Source: Jatrophihabitans sp. (GTDB taxonomy: Bacteria; Actinomycetota; Actinomycetes; Mycobacteriales; Jatrophihabitantaceae). From it: 14,219 nt of DNA. Position 1 is the first letter of the stretch. Every line of letters starts with the position of its first letter. The DNA lies in NCBI GenBank assembly GCA_025966255.1, contig JAOPVG010000188.1, positions 1 to 14,219 on the forward strand, given 5' to 3'. The notes under the pieces were generated by a model. It saw only the letters and a list, made by a program, of their open reading frames with translations, ran no database searches and was not told the origin of the DNA. A program made the position numbers and the translations under genes. Of this stretch, positions 5,627 through 13,355 are shown piece after piece.

Positions 5627-6669
5627 CCTCGCTCATCGACTGGGACGTCGCGGCCCGCGCGGCGAAGCGGTTCAGCCCGCCCTCCCCAGGTGTCTCCCGA
5701 CGAGAGGCCGACGATGTCGTCGGCGAGCTCTACCGCGCGACGGCCCAGGCGGCCGACCACGTCGCCGACCTCACCCATCTCCACGAGCCGCCCGTCACGG
5801 CCGTCACCCGCGTCATCGACCGACCGGCCTGGATCGACGCCAACGCCGGCGGCATGCGCACGATCATGTCGCCGATCGTCGAGCGGCTCACCGAAGACCA
5901 CCCGGTCGGCCGGGTCGCCGAGCGCGTCGGCGGGCGCGTGACCGGGGTGCAGGTCGGCGTCGTGCTCGGCTTCCTGTCGGGCAAGGTCCTGGGGCAGTTC
6001 GAGTTCTTCGACCGGTCCGGCGGTCAGCTGTTGCTGGTCGCGCCGAACCTGGTGGCGGTCGAGCGGCAGCTCAAGGTCGATCCACGCGACTTCCGGCTGT
6101 GGGTCTGCCTGCACGAGGTCACGCACCGCGTCCAGTTCACTGCCGTCCCGTGGCTGCGCCAGCACATGTTCGACGAAGTGGACGCGCTCACCGCCACGAT
6201 CGAGACGGATCCGGCCGAGATGCGCAAGCGGCTCTCCGGTGCAGTGGGTGAGCTCGTCAAGGTGGTGCGCGGCCAGGGCAACGGCGCCGGCCTGTTGTCG
6301 GTGCTGGCCACGCCCGAGCAGCGCGAGGTGCTCGACCGCGTCACTGCCTTCATGTCGCTGGTCGAGGGCCACGCCGAGTACGTCATGAACGCCGTCTCGC
6401 CGAGCGTCATCCCCAGCCAGAAGGTGATCGAGAGCCGGTTCTCCTCCCGCCGTCGCCGGGGTGGCAACCCCCTCGACCGGCTGCTGCGCCGCCTGCTGGG
6501 CATGGAGGCGAAGACCCGTCAGTACGTCGACGGATCGGCGTTCGTCCGCACGGTCGTCGACCGCATCGGCGTCGACGACTTCAACGCGATCTGGTCCTCC
6601 CGCGAGACGCTGCCGACCAAGGCCGAGATCTCCGATCCGCAACAGTGGATCGCCCGCGTACACGCCTGA
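5623..6669 (+). CDS. Zinc-dependent metalloprotease, DUF2342 / 'F420 biosynthesis-associated' family
   Basis: This 348-residue protein has a zincin motif HEVTH at 164-168 (LWVCLHEVTHRVQF) and a downstream EGHAEYVM block (249-256) that may supply another ligand. The family is near-universal in actinobacteria and has been labelled 'coenzyme F420 biosynthesis associated', but its substrate is not established; Rv3626c is the M. tuberculosis counterpart as I recall it. GTG 5623 was chosen because VTSLIDWDVAARAAKR matches the usual MTSLVDWDLA-type N-terminus. The possible TTG at 5560 would add residues encoded by the repeat element. Translation is probably coupled to the leader frame. tilS follows after 18 bases. 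No signal peptide is seen, so it is likely cytoplasmic. Confidence 0.88.
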   Translation: MTSLIDWDVAARAAKRFSPPSPGVSRREADDVVGELYRATAQAADHVADLTHLHEPPVTAVTRVIDRPAWIDANAGGMRTIMSPIVERLTEDHPVGRVAERVGGRVTGVQVGVVLGFLSGKVLGQFEFFDRSGGQLLLVAPNLVAVERQLKVDPRDFRLWVCLHEVTHRVQFTAVPWLRQHMFDEVDALTATIETDPAEMRKRLSGAVGELVKVVRGQGNGAGLLSVLATPEQREVLDRVTAFMSLVEGHAEYVMNAVSPSVIPSQKVIESRFSSRRRRGGNPLDRLLRRLLGMEAKTRQYVDGSAFVRTVVDRIGVDDFNAIWSSRETLPTKAEISDPQQWIARVHA

Positions 6670-6687
6670 CCTGGTGGGGCTGACCTG

Positions 6688-7722
6688 ATGGGTCCGGCCC
6701 CCGCGGTCGCGGCGATCCGGTCGGCCGTCCGCGCGGCGCTCGCCGGTTCGGACGCCCCGGTGCTCGTCGCCTGCTCGGGTGGCGCCGACTCACTCGCGCT
6801 CGCCGCCGCGACCGCCTTCGTCGCCCCCCGCGCCGGGATCCGGGCCGGACTCGTGACCGTCGATCACGGCCTGCAGGCGGACTCCGCTCAGCAGGCCGAG
6901 CGCGTCGCCGCCGTCGGCTACGAACTCGGGCTGGACCCGGTCGAGCAGGTGCGGGTGGCCGTCGGCCGCGCCGGCGGGCCCGAGGCCGCGGCGCGCGACG
7001 CCCGCTACGCCGCTTTGGCCGCCGCCGGGGCCGCGCTCGGGGCCCGGGTCCTGCTCGGCCATACGCTCGACGATCAAGCCGAGACGGTGCTTCTCGGGCT
7101 CGGCCGGGGGTCGGGGCCGCGCTCGATCATCGGCATGGCCGCGGCGGACGGACGGTACCTGCGTCCCTTCCTGGGGTTGCGCCGGGCGACGACCGAGGCC
7201 GCATGTACGGCGCTCGGGCTCGAGCCGTGGTCGGACCCGCACAACACCGACCCGCGGTTCCAGCGGGTGCGGCTGCGGGCCGAGGTGCTGCCTCTTCTGG
7301 AGGACGTGCTGCACGGCGGCGTGGCCGAGGCGCTGGCCCGCACCACCGAACTGCTCCGCGACGATCTGGCTGCGTTGGATGCTGAGGCCGCCGCCGTCCT
7401 CGGCGTGATCGACTCGCGCGCTACCGGCCTGCGGCCCGGCGACGGGCGAGTTGATCGAGCACGGGCGGAGCTCGACCTCGACCTCGTCGCCGCGCTGCCG
7501 CGCGCCGTCCGCACCCGGGTGCTGCGGGCCTGGACGCGGCAGGCCGGGGCGCAGCCGCTGAGCGCTGAGCGGACCGCGGCCGTCGATTCCTTGATCACCG
7601 CGTGGCACGGGCAGGGCCCGGTGAACCTGCCGGGGGGCGTGGCGGTGCGGCGGACGTCTGGGAGACTCGAGGTGTATCCCGATCCGGTCGACCCCGGTCC
7701 CTTTCCCCGCGCACAGGAGTGA
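6688..7722 (+). CDS. tilS: tRNA(Ile)-lysidine synthetase
   Basis: TilS attaches lysine to C34 of the CAU-anticodon tRNA-Ile using ATP, so that it reads AUA and is charged with isoleucine. The N-type ATP pyrophosphatase P-loop SGGADS is at residues 30-35. It is followed by [18 protein letters not shown] (about 57-74), [21 protein letters not shown] (about 123-143) and LRPFLGLRR, all typical of TilS. The 344-residue length matches actinobacterial enzymes, which lack the full C-terminal domain of the E. coli protein. ATG 6688 has GGTGGGG 8 bases upstream. hpt begins two bases after the tilS stop, a pairing common in bacteria. Confidence 0.95.
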   Translation: MGPAPAVAAIRSAVRAALAGSDAPVLVACSGGADSLALAAATAFVAPRAGIRAGLVTVDHGLQADSAQQAERVAAVGYELGLDPVEQVRVAVGRAGGPEAAARDARYAALAAAGAALGARVLLGHTLDDQAETVLLGLGRGSGPRSIIGMAAADGRYLRPFLGLRRATTEAACTALGLEPWSDPHNTDPRFQRVRLRAEVLPLLEDVLHGGVAEALARTTELLRDDLAALDAEAAAVLGVIDSRATGLRPGDGRVDRARAELDLDLVAALPRAVRTRVLRAWTRQAGAQPLSAERTAAVDSLITAWHGQGPVNLPGGVAVRRTSGRLEVYPDPVDPGPFPRAQE

Positions 7723-7723
7723 C

Positions 7724-8272
7724 GTGTCAGAACTCGACGCCGACATCGAAGCGACTGTGGTGTCCGCAGAGCAGATCACCGAGCGGATCACCGAACTCGC
7801 CAAGGAGATCGACAGCGACTACGCCGGCCGGGAGCCGATGCTCGTCGGGGTGCTCAAGGGCGCGGCGATGTTCATGTCCGATCTCGCCCGAGCGCTCGAG
7901 CGGCCGTCGACGATGGAGTTCATGGCCGTCAGTTCCTATGGCAGCGGCACCCAGACCAGCGGGGTGGTGCGGATCCTCAAGGATCTCGACCGCGATATCG
8001 CCGGGGAGCACGTCCTGATCGTCGAGGACATCATCGACTCCGGGCTCACGCTGTCGTGGCTGCTGAAGAACCTGAGCAGCCGCAACCCGGCCTCGATCTC
8101 GATCGTGACGCTGCTGCGCAAGCCTGATGCGGTGAAGGTCAACGTGGACGTCAAGTACGTCGGATTCGACATCCCCAACGAATTCGTGGTGGGCTATGGC
8201 CTCGACTATGCGGAGCGGTACCGCGATCTGCCCTACGTCGGGCGGCTGAAGCCGTCGGTGTACACCAGGTGA
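7724..8272 (+). CDS. hpt: Hypoxanthine (guanine) phosphoribosyltransferase
   Basis: It salvages hypoxanthine and guanine to IMP and GMP with PRPP in the cytoplasm. This 182-residue protein shows the PRPP-binding loop [14 protein letters not shown] at 97-110, the LKGAAMF loop at 45-50, [10 protein letters not shown] at 71-80 (the flexible active-site loop) and the C-terminal [21 protein letters not shown] 7724 follows the tilS stop, with AGGAG 4 bases before it. Immediately after its own stop (8270-8272) a short frame begins that runs into ftsH. Confidence 0.96.
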   Translation: MSELDADIEATVVSAEQITERITELAKEIDSDYAGREPMLVGVLKGAAMFMSDLARALERPSTMEFMAVSSYGSGTQTSGVVRILKDLDRDIAGEHVLIVEDIIDSGLTLSWLLKNLSSRNPASISIVTLLRKPDAVKVNVDVKYVGFDIPNEFVVGYGLDYAERYRDLPYVGRLKPSVYTR

Positions 8273-8273
8273 C

Positions 8274-8363
8274 GTGTACCGTCGAAGCCTCAGGAAGAGG
8301 GCGAACATTGCCTCCAGCGCGGGAAGGAACGCGGGCGGCCATCCGTTCGTGATAACGATATGA
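8274..8363 (+). CDS. Possible 29-residue basic frame bridging hpt and ftsH
   Basis: GTG 8274 lies one base after the hpt stop and opens a 29-codon frame (starting [15 protein letters not shown]) whose TGA (8361-8363) overlaps the ftsH ATG (8360-8362) as ATGA. The N-terminal half is strongly basic and the end (HPFVITI) hydrophobic. Together hpt, this frame and ftsH would form an unbroken translation chain, and ftsH itself has no clear Shine-Dalgarno. The GCCTC/GAGGGC hairpin-like stretch (8287-8302) includes a purine-rich AGGAAGAGGG that could alternatively serve a TTG at 8308. Short frames arise easily in GC-rich DNA, so this remains tentative. Confidence 0.3.
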   Translation: MYRRSLRKRANIASSAGRNAGGHPFVITI

Positions 8364-10513
8364 ATCGCAAGCGTCTACTTCGGTCATGGTGGCTGTGGGC
8401 CATCCTGATCCTGTTCGGCTTTCTCGTCCTGCCCGGGCTGCTCTCCGGTGGCAGTGATTACCACGGTGTGAGCACGTCTGACGCCCTGGCCCAGGTCACC
8501 AGCGGCCACGTCACGAACGCCGTAATTCAGGACAAGGAGCAGACGCTCCAACTCGACCTGAGTACGAAGTTCCAGGGCAAATACACGAAGATCAGCACCC
8601 AGTACCCGGCCGACTCCGAGTCGCAGATCTACAGCACCCTCACCCACGCGAAGGGCGCCAACAACGCGCCGCTCAACTTCCGCACCGTGGTCAGCAAGCA
8701 GAACACCTGGCTGTCCCTGCTGGTGAGTCTGTTGCCCATCCTGCTGATCGTCGGCGTGCTGTTCTTCGTCATGAGTCAAGTGCAGGGCGGCGGCAACCGA
8801 GTGATGAGCTTCGGACGCTCGAAGGCCAAGCTCGTGAGCAAGGACACCCCCAAGACCACGTTCGCTGACGTCGCGGGCGCCGACGAAGCGATCGAGGAAC
8901 TGCACGAGATCAAGGAGTTCCTCGCCAATCCGGCCAAGTTCCAGGCCATCGGCGCCAAGATACCCAAGGGCGTGCTGCTCTACGGCCCGCCCGGTACCGG
9001 TAAGACCCTGCTGGCCCGCGCTGTCGCGGGTGAGGCCGGGGTGCCGTTCTACTCGATCTCCGGCTCGGACTTCGTCGAGATGTTCGTCGGTGTCGGCGCG
9101 AGCCGCGTCCGCGACCTTTTCGAGCAGGCCAAGGCCAACGCCCCTTCGATCGTCTTCGTCGACGAGATCGACGCCGTCGGCCGCCACCGCGGCGCCGGTA
9201 TGGGTGGCGGTCACGACGAGCGCGAGCAGACGCTGAACCAGCTGCTCGTCGAGATGGACGGCTTCGACGTCAAGGGTGGCGTCATTCTCATCGCGGCCAC
9301 CAACCGTCCCGACATCCTCGACCCCGCGCTGCTGCGCCCGGGCCGCTTCGACCGCCAGATCGGCGTCGGGCCGCCCGACGTCATCGGCCGCGAGGCCGTG
9401 CTGAAGGTGCACGCAAAGGGCAAGCCGTTTGCCGCGGATGTCGATCTCGGCATCATCGCCCGTCGCACGCCCGGCTTCACCGGGGCCGACCTCGCGAACG
9501 TCATCAACGAGGCTGCGCTGCTCACCGCCCGCAACAACGGCCGGCTGATCACCACCGAGGCGCTCGAGGAATCCATCGACCGCGTCATCGCCGGGCCGGA
9601 GCGCAAGACCCGGGCAATGAGCGACAAGGAGAAGCGGGTCACCGCCTATCACGAGTCCGGCCATGCGCTCACCGCCTGGGCGATGCCGAACCTCGACCCG
9701 GTGCACAAGGTGACGATCCTGCCCCGCGGCCGCTCGCTCGGGCACACGCTCGTGCTGCCGCTGGAGGATCGCTACACGCAGACCCGCGCCGAGATCCTCG
9801 ACCAGCTCGTCTACGCATTGGGTGGCCGGGCCGCCGAGGAACTCGTCTTCCACGAGCCGACGACCGGTGCCTCCGACGACATCGAGAAGGCCACCAAGCT
9901 GGCCCGCGCGATGGTCACCGAGTACGGCATGAGCCAGAAGCTGGGCGCGGTCAAGTACGGCACCGGCGACGCCGAGCCGTTCATGGGCCGCGACTACGGC
10001 CACCAGCGCGACTACTCCGAGGACATCGCCGCGGACATCGACTCCGAGGTCCGCGACATCATCGAAGGCGCGCACGACGAAGCGTGGGAGATCCTGCAGC
10101 AGCACCGCGACGCTCTGGACGCGATGGTGCTCGAGCTCGTCGAGAAGGAGACGCTCGCCAAGGACGACCTCGAGCGCATCCTGGCCGGGGTGCACAAGCG
10201 CCCGCCGCACAGCACGTTCAGTGCGTTCGGCAAGCGCACGCCCAGCGATCGTCCGCCGGTTGACATCCCCACCACGCTGCGTAAGCCGTCACCGAACGGT
10301 TCGACCAACGGCAAGCACAGCGCCAACGGCGACGACTCGGAGAAGGCGATGCCCGGCGTGACGCCGGCGCCGAACGCGCCGCAGCCACCACCGGCGGCCC
10401 CGAGCGGTTACTTCGGACCGCAGAACGGCGAGACGTCCGGGCAGCCGTACGGCGGGTACCCGCCGCCGACGGGCTCGTCCTACGACAACCCGTCCGGTGG
10501 CGGCCAGGGTTGA
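8360..10513 (+). CDS. ftsH: ATP-dependent zinc metalloprotease FtsH
   Basis: This membrane-anchored AAA+ protease degrades misfolded membrane proteins and short-lived regulators. The order over 717 residues is: TM1 about 9-30; an extracytoplasmic domain about 31-116; TM2 about 117-139; AAA domain with Walker A GPPGTGKT (209-216), pore FVEMFVG (238-244), Walker B IVFVDEID (264-271) and SRH RPGRFDR (326-332); then the zinc motif HESGH (431-435) with the acidic third ligand near SDDIEKA (about D507). The tail from about 615 is rich in Pro, Gly, Ser and Asn, with [23 protein letters not shown] segments, and is probably disordered, as in other actinobacterial FtsH proteins. The MNRK start matches the mycobacterial N-terminus. 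folE starts inside its stop codon (TTGA). Confidence 0.97.
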   Translation: MNRKRLLRSWWLWAILILFGFLVLPGLLSGGSDYHGVSTSDALAQVTSGHVTNAVIQDKEQTLQLDLSTKFQGKYTKISTQYPADSESQIYSTLTHAKGANNAPLNFRTVVSKQNTWLSLLVSLLPILLIVGVLFFVMSQVQGGGNRVMSFGRSKAKLVSKDTPKTTFADVAGADEAIEELHEIKEFLANPAKFQAIGAKIPKGVLLYGPPGTGKTLLARAVAGEAGVPFYSISGSDFVEMFVGVGASRVRDLFEQAKANAPSIVFVDEIDAVGRHRGAGMGGGHDEREQTLNQLLVEMDGFDVKGGVILIAATNRPDILDPALLRPGRFDRQIGVGPPDVIGREAVLKVHAKGKPFAADVDLGIIARRTPGFTGADLANVINEAALLTARNNGRLITTEALEESIDRVIAGPERKTRAMSDKEKRVTAYHESGHALTAWAMPNLDPVHKVTILPRGRSLGHTLVLPLEDRYTQTRAEILDQLVYALGGRAAEELVFHEPTTGASDDIEKATKLARAMVTEYGMSQKLGAVKYGTGDAEPFMGRDYGHQRDYSEDIAADIDSEVRDIIEGAHDEAWEILQQHRDALDAMVLELVEKETLAKDDLERILAGVHKRPPHSTFSAFGKRTPSDRPPVDIPTTLRKPSPNGSTNGKHSANGDDSEKAMPGVTPAPNAPQPPPAAPSGYFGPQNGETSGQPYGGYPPPTGSSYDNPSGGGQG

Positions 10514-11118
10514 GCGAGACCACTCCCCGTTCGGTTCCAGGCGAACGCGGATCGGTTGACCTCGCCCGCGTGGAGGCGGCCGTCCGCGAGATCCTCATCG
10601 CGGTGGGCGAGGACCCCGACCGCGACGGGTTGCTGGCCACCCCGTCCCGGGTCGCTCGGGCCTACGTCGAGATCTTCGGCGGCCTGCACGTCGACCCGGA
10701 CGAGGTGCTGCAGACGACCTTCGACGAGCATCACGACGAGCTCGTTCTGGTCAAGGACATCCCGCTCTACTCGACGTGTGAGCACCACCTCATTCCGTGG
10801 CACGGCTCGGCCGCCGTCGGCTACATCCCGGGTCTGGACGGCCGGATCACCGGGCTGTCGAAGCTGGCCCGCGTCGTCGATCTCTACGCCCGCCGGCCGC
10901 AGGTGCAGGAGCGGCTGACCGGCCAGATCGCCGACGCGCTCGCCCGGCGGCTCGAGCCGCGTGGGGTCATCGTCGTCATCGAGGCCGAGCATCTGTGCAT
11001 GGCCATGCGTGGCATCCGCAAGCCCGGCGCGCGCACCATGACTTCGGCGGTACGCGGCCTGTTCCAGGACGACCCGCGCACCCGCGCAGAAGCGCTGAGC
11101 CTGATCCTCGGGAGGTGA
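10510..11118 (+). CDS. folE: GTP cyclohydrolase I (FolE)
   Basis: FolE catalyses the first pterin step, GTP to 7,8-dihydroneopterin triphosphate. The 202 residues equal the mycobacterial length. Zinc ligands are Cys90 and His93 in STCEHHL and Cys163 in EHLCMAMRG; His92 and His161 are in the positions of the catalytic histidines. [23 protein letters not shown] (115-137) is the usual family block. The TTG start at 10510 overlaps the ftsH stop as TTGA. It gives [10 protein letters not shown]..., comparable in length to homologues, whereas the next in-frame GTG at 10570 would trim only the variable N-terminus. Coupling to ftsH is therefore likely, since no strong Shine-Dalgarno is seen. Confidence 0.95.
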   Translation: MSETTPRSVPGERGSVDLARVEAAVREILIAVGEDPDRDGLLATPSRVARAYVEIFGGLHVDPDEVLQTTFDEHHDELVLVKDIPLYSTCEHHLIPWHGSAAVGYIPGLDGRITGLSKLARVVDLYARRPQVQERLTGQIADALARRLEPRGVIVVIEAEHLCMAMRGIRKPGARTMTSAVRGLFQDDPRTRAEALSLILGR

Positions 11119-11124
11119 CCGCGC

Positions 11125-11973
11125 GTGACCGCCATCCCGACCCGTCCGGACCGGATCTGCGTCCTCGGCGTCCTGAACGTAACCCCTGACTCGTTCTCCG
11201 ACGGCGGCCGGTACTCCTCCGTCGACGACGCGATCGACCGGGCGCTGGCGATGCGGGCCGAAGGCGCCGATCTCATCGACGTCGGCGGCGAGTCGACGCG
11301 CCCCGGTGCGCAACGGGTGCCGGCGGCGGAGGAGCTTCGCCGGATCATGCCGGTGGTCGAGGGTCTGGTCGACGCCCACGTGCCGCTGAGCGTCGACACC
11401 TACCGGGCCGAGGTCGCCGCGGCGGCGCTGGCCGCCGGCGTGCACGTCGTGAACGATGTGTCCGGCGGCTTGGCCGATCCGGACATGGCCGCGGTCGTGC
11501 GCGAATTCGGCTGCCCCTGGATCCTCATGCACTGGCGCGGGCACAGCGAGCACATGAGTGATCTCGCGCGCTACGACGACGTCGTCAAGGACGTGCGCAC
11601 CGAGCTTCTGGCGCGGGTGGATGCCGCGATCGCGGCCAATGTGCCGGCCAGCCAGCTGGTGATCGATCCGGGCTTGGGCTTCGCCAAGACCGGTTCGCAC
11701 AACTGGGCGCTGCTGGCCGCGTTGGACACCTTGGTCGAGATCGGCCTGCCGGTGCTGGTTGCGGCGTCGCGCAAGTCCTTCCTGGGCCGGTTGCTCGCGG
11801 CTCCGGATGGCACGCCGCGACCGGTCGACGAGCGCGAGGACGCGACGACGGCGATCACCGCCCACTGTGCCGAGGCCGGCGTCTGGGGCGTACGGGTGCA
11901 CGACGTGCGGCCGTCGGTCGACGCGGCATTGGCGGTGGCGGCAATTCGCGCCGGGCGGGGTCAACGTGAGTGA
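11125..11973 (+). CDS. folP: Dihydropteroate synthase (FolP)
   Basis: FolP condenses the pterin pyrophosphate with p-aminobenzoate and is the sulfonamide target. The 282 residues show LGVLNVTPDSFSDGG (14-28), DVGGESTRPGA (52-62), VNDVSGG (109-115), IDPGLGFAKT (180-189), SRKSFLG (215-221) and RVHDV (257-261), covering both pterin- and pABA-binding loops, with no missing key residue. The start GTG 11125 has GGAGG (11111-11115) 9 bases upstream, inside the folE end. Its 3' end overlaps folB by 8 bases. Confidence 0.96.
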   Translation: MTAIPTRPDRICVLGVLNVTPDSFSDGGRYSSVDDAIDRALAMRAEGADLIDVGGESTRPGAQRVPAAEELRRIMPVVEGLVDAHVPLSVDTYRAEVAAAALAAGVHVVNDVSGGLADPDMAAVVREFGCPWILMHWRGHSEHMSDLARYDDVVKDVRTELLARVDAAIAANVPASQLVIDPGLGFAKTGSHNWALLAALDTLVEIGLPVLVAASRKSFLGRLLAAPDGTPRPVDEREDATTAITAHCAEAGVWGVRVHDVRPSVDAALAVAAIRAGRGQRE

Positions 11974-12328
11974 TCGGATCGCGCTGACCGGGCTGCGGGT
12001 GCGCGGCCACCACGGTGTCTTCGACTTCGAGCGCCGGGACGGACAGGACTTCGTGGTGGACGTCGTGCTGGAGCTGTCCACGGCGACCGCGGCCGCGTCG
12101 GATGCGCTGGCCGACACCGTCCACTACGGCGAACTGGCCCAGCGGCTGGCCGACGTCGTCACCGGCGAGCCGGTGAACCTGCTGGAGACCCTCGCCGCCC
12201 GCTTGGTCGAAGCCTGCCTGGTTGACGCGCGGATCGATGCCGCCACGATCACCGTCCACAAACCGCAGGCGCCCATCCCGTTGAGCTTCGACGATGTGGC
12301 CGTGACGATCCGCCGGGAGCGCGCATGA
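11966..12328 (+). CDS. folB: Dihydroneopterin aldolase (FolB)
   Basis: FolB converts dihydroneopterin to 6-hydroxymethyl-dihydropterin. The 120-residue length is standard. RGHHGVFDFERRDGQDFVVDV (13-33), Tyr54 in VHYGEL, Glu74 in NLLETLA and Lys99 in VHKPQAPI align with known active-site residues of the family. GTG 11966 was chosen over the longer upstream frame, which only shadows folP; it overlaps the folP end by 8 bases and its own stop overlaps folK as ATGA. Confidence 0.94.
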   Translation: MSDRIALTGLRVRGHHGVFDFERRDGQDFVVDVVLELSTATAAASDALADTVHYGELAQRLADVVTGEPVNLLETLAARLVEACLVDARIDAATITVHKPQAPIPLSFDDVAVTIRRERA

Positions 12329-12813
12329 GCGCAGTGCTTTCGCTGGGGTCGAACCTGGGCGACCGACTTGCGGCGCTGCAAAGTGCGGTCGACGCCATGC
12401 GGCCGTGGCTGCGGGCGGTCTCGCCGGTGTACGAGACGCCGCCGTGGGGTCCGGTACCGCAGGCGGACTACTTGAATGCGGTGGTCGTCGTCGCCGACGA
12501 ATCGGCCGGCCCGCGCGAATGGCTCACGCGCGCCCAGGCGGCCGAGAATGCGGCGGGGCGCACGCGCGGCATCCGCTGGGGTCCGCGGACGCTCGACGTG
12601 GACGTCGTGGCGGTCGACGACGTGGTGAGTGACGACCCAGAGCTCACCTTGCCGCACCCGCGGGCGGGCGAGCGGGCCTTCGTTCTGGTGCCGTGGCTGG
12701 CCGCCGACCCCGAGGCCACGCTGTCCGGCAAGCCGCTCGGCGCGTGGATCGCCCAGTTGCCGGCGGCTGATCTCGTGGCCGTCCGGCTGATGACGGGGCG
12801 GGTGCTGCAATGA
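12325..12813 (+). CDS. folK: 6-hydroxymethyl-7,8-dihydropterin pyrophosphokinase (FolK)
   Basis: FolK transfers pyrophosphate from ATP to the pterin made by FolB, giving the substrate of FolP. The 162 residues carry SLGSNLGDR (6-14), YETPPWGPVPQADYLNAVV (36-54), the HPPK signature RWGPRTLDVDVV (84-95) with metal-binding Asp91 and Asp93, and LPHPR (109-113). The ATG start lies in the folB stop, and its stop lies in the start of the next gene, so folB-folK-DUF3180 form a chain of ATGA overlaps. Confidence 0.95.
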   Translation: MSAVLSLGSNLGDRLAALQSAVDAMRPWLRAVSPVYETPPWGPVPQADYLNAVVVVADESAGPREWLTRAQAAENAAGRTRGIRWGPRTLDVDVVAVDDVVSDDPELTLPHPRAGERAFVLVPWLAADPEATLSGKPLGAWIAQLPAADLVAVRLMTGRVLQ

Positions 12814-13283
12814 CCGATCGCCCCGGCATGCGCCGTACCCGCCTGAGCGACCTCGCGGTGCCGCTGCTCGTCATCGGCATCACCGTGTACGTGCTGTTGC
12901 GGTTCTCCTACAACTCGATGCCGCCGCTGCAGATCCTGGTGCCGATCCCGCTGGCCGCGCTGGGTGCGGCGGAATTGGTGGCGGCGCGGCGAGTGGGCGC
13001 GGCGGTGCGGCACGACCCGGATGCCAAGCCGATGGCCGCTCTCGTCATCGCGCGGTGCGTCGCGCTGGGCAAGGCGTCCTCGCTCGTCGGATCGGGAGTT
13101 GTCGGCGGGGCGCTGGCCCTGCTCGCCCGCGTGCTGCCCGACGTCCGGACCGTCCACGTTGCGGCGAATGACGCCCGGGTCGCCGCCCTGCTGCTGGCGG
13201 CCGCCCTGCTACTCGTCGTAGCGGGCCTGTTACTTGAGCGCGCCGGCATCGACCCAGGCCGGGATCGCGACGAACGGGAGTGA
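12810..13283 (+). CDS. DUF3180 membrane protein
   Basis: This 157-residue integral membrane protein has about four hydrophobic segments: 14-32, 39-59, about 76-108 (GKASSLVGSGVVGGALALLA) and 123-142, with charged ends. The position directly after folK and the central small-residue block fit the DUF3180 family of actinobacteria, whose function is unknown. The ATG overlaps the folK stop. It uses a TTA leucine codon (13230-13232), rare in DNA of this composition. It may only share the transcript with the folate genes. Confidence 0.82.
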   Translation: MTDRPGMRRTRLSDLAVPLLVIGITVYVLLRFSYNSMPPLQILVPIPLAALGAAELVAARRVGAAVRHDPDAKPMAALVIARCVALGKASSLVGSGVVGGALALLARVLPDVRTVHVAANDARVAALLLAAALLLVVAGLLLERAGIDPGRDRDERE

Positions 13284-13343
13284 TGCGTCCGGCCGTCGGC
13301 TGAGAGGATTTTCCGCCGGGGCTGCGGGTCTGGCGTAGTTGAC

Positions 13344-13349
13344 TAAGCT
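13344..13349 (+). promoter_or_regulatory. Candidate -10 box (TAAGCT) before the coiled-coil membrane gene
   Basis: TAAGCT fits TANNNT and ends six bases before the GTG at 13356, so the transcript would start on the start codon and be leaderless. No strong -35 is apparent. It suggests the last gene can be transcribed separately from the folate operon, from which it is separated by 72 bases. Confidence 0.45.
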
Positions 13350-13355
13350 GGCCCG

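Noticed and set aside
5488..6663. 391-codon minus-strand frame opposite the metalloprotease
   Set aside because: Antisense shadow; the plus-strand HEVTH protein explains the region, and the minus translation resembles none of the families I know.
8384..10210. 608-codon open frame on the minus strand opposite ftsH
   Set aside because: It is the shadow of a highly biased GC-rich gene. The translation has no recognisable domains, while the plus strand encodes a complete FtsH with all motifs.
10480..12117. 545-codon minus-strand frame opposite folE-folP
   Set aside because: Arg/Asp/His-rich low-information translation, no family features, and fully covered by two clear enzymes on the plus strand.
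13284..13355. Terminator between the DUF3180 gene and the coiled-coil gene
   Set aside because: Only weak stems (about 4 bp, CGGC/GCCG) were found around a T-rich patch; not enough to call.
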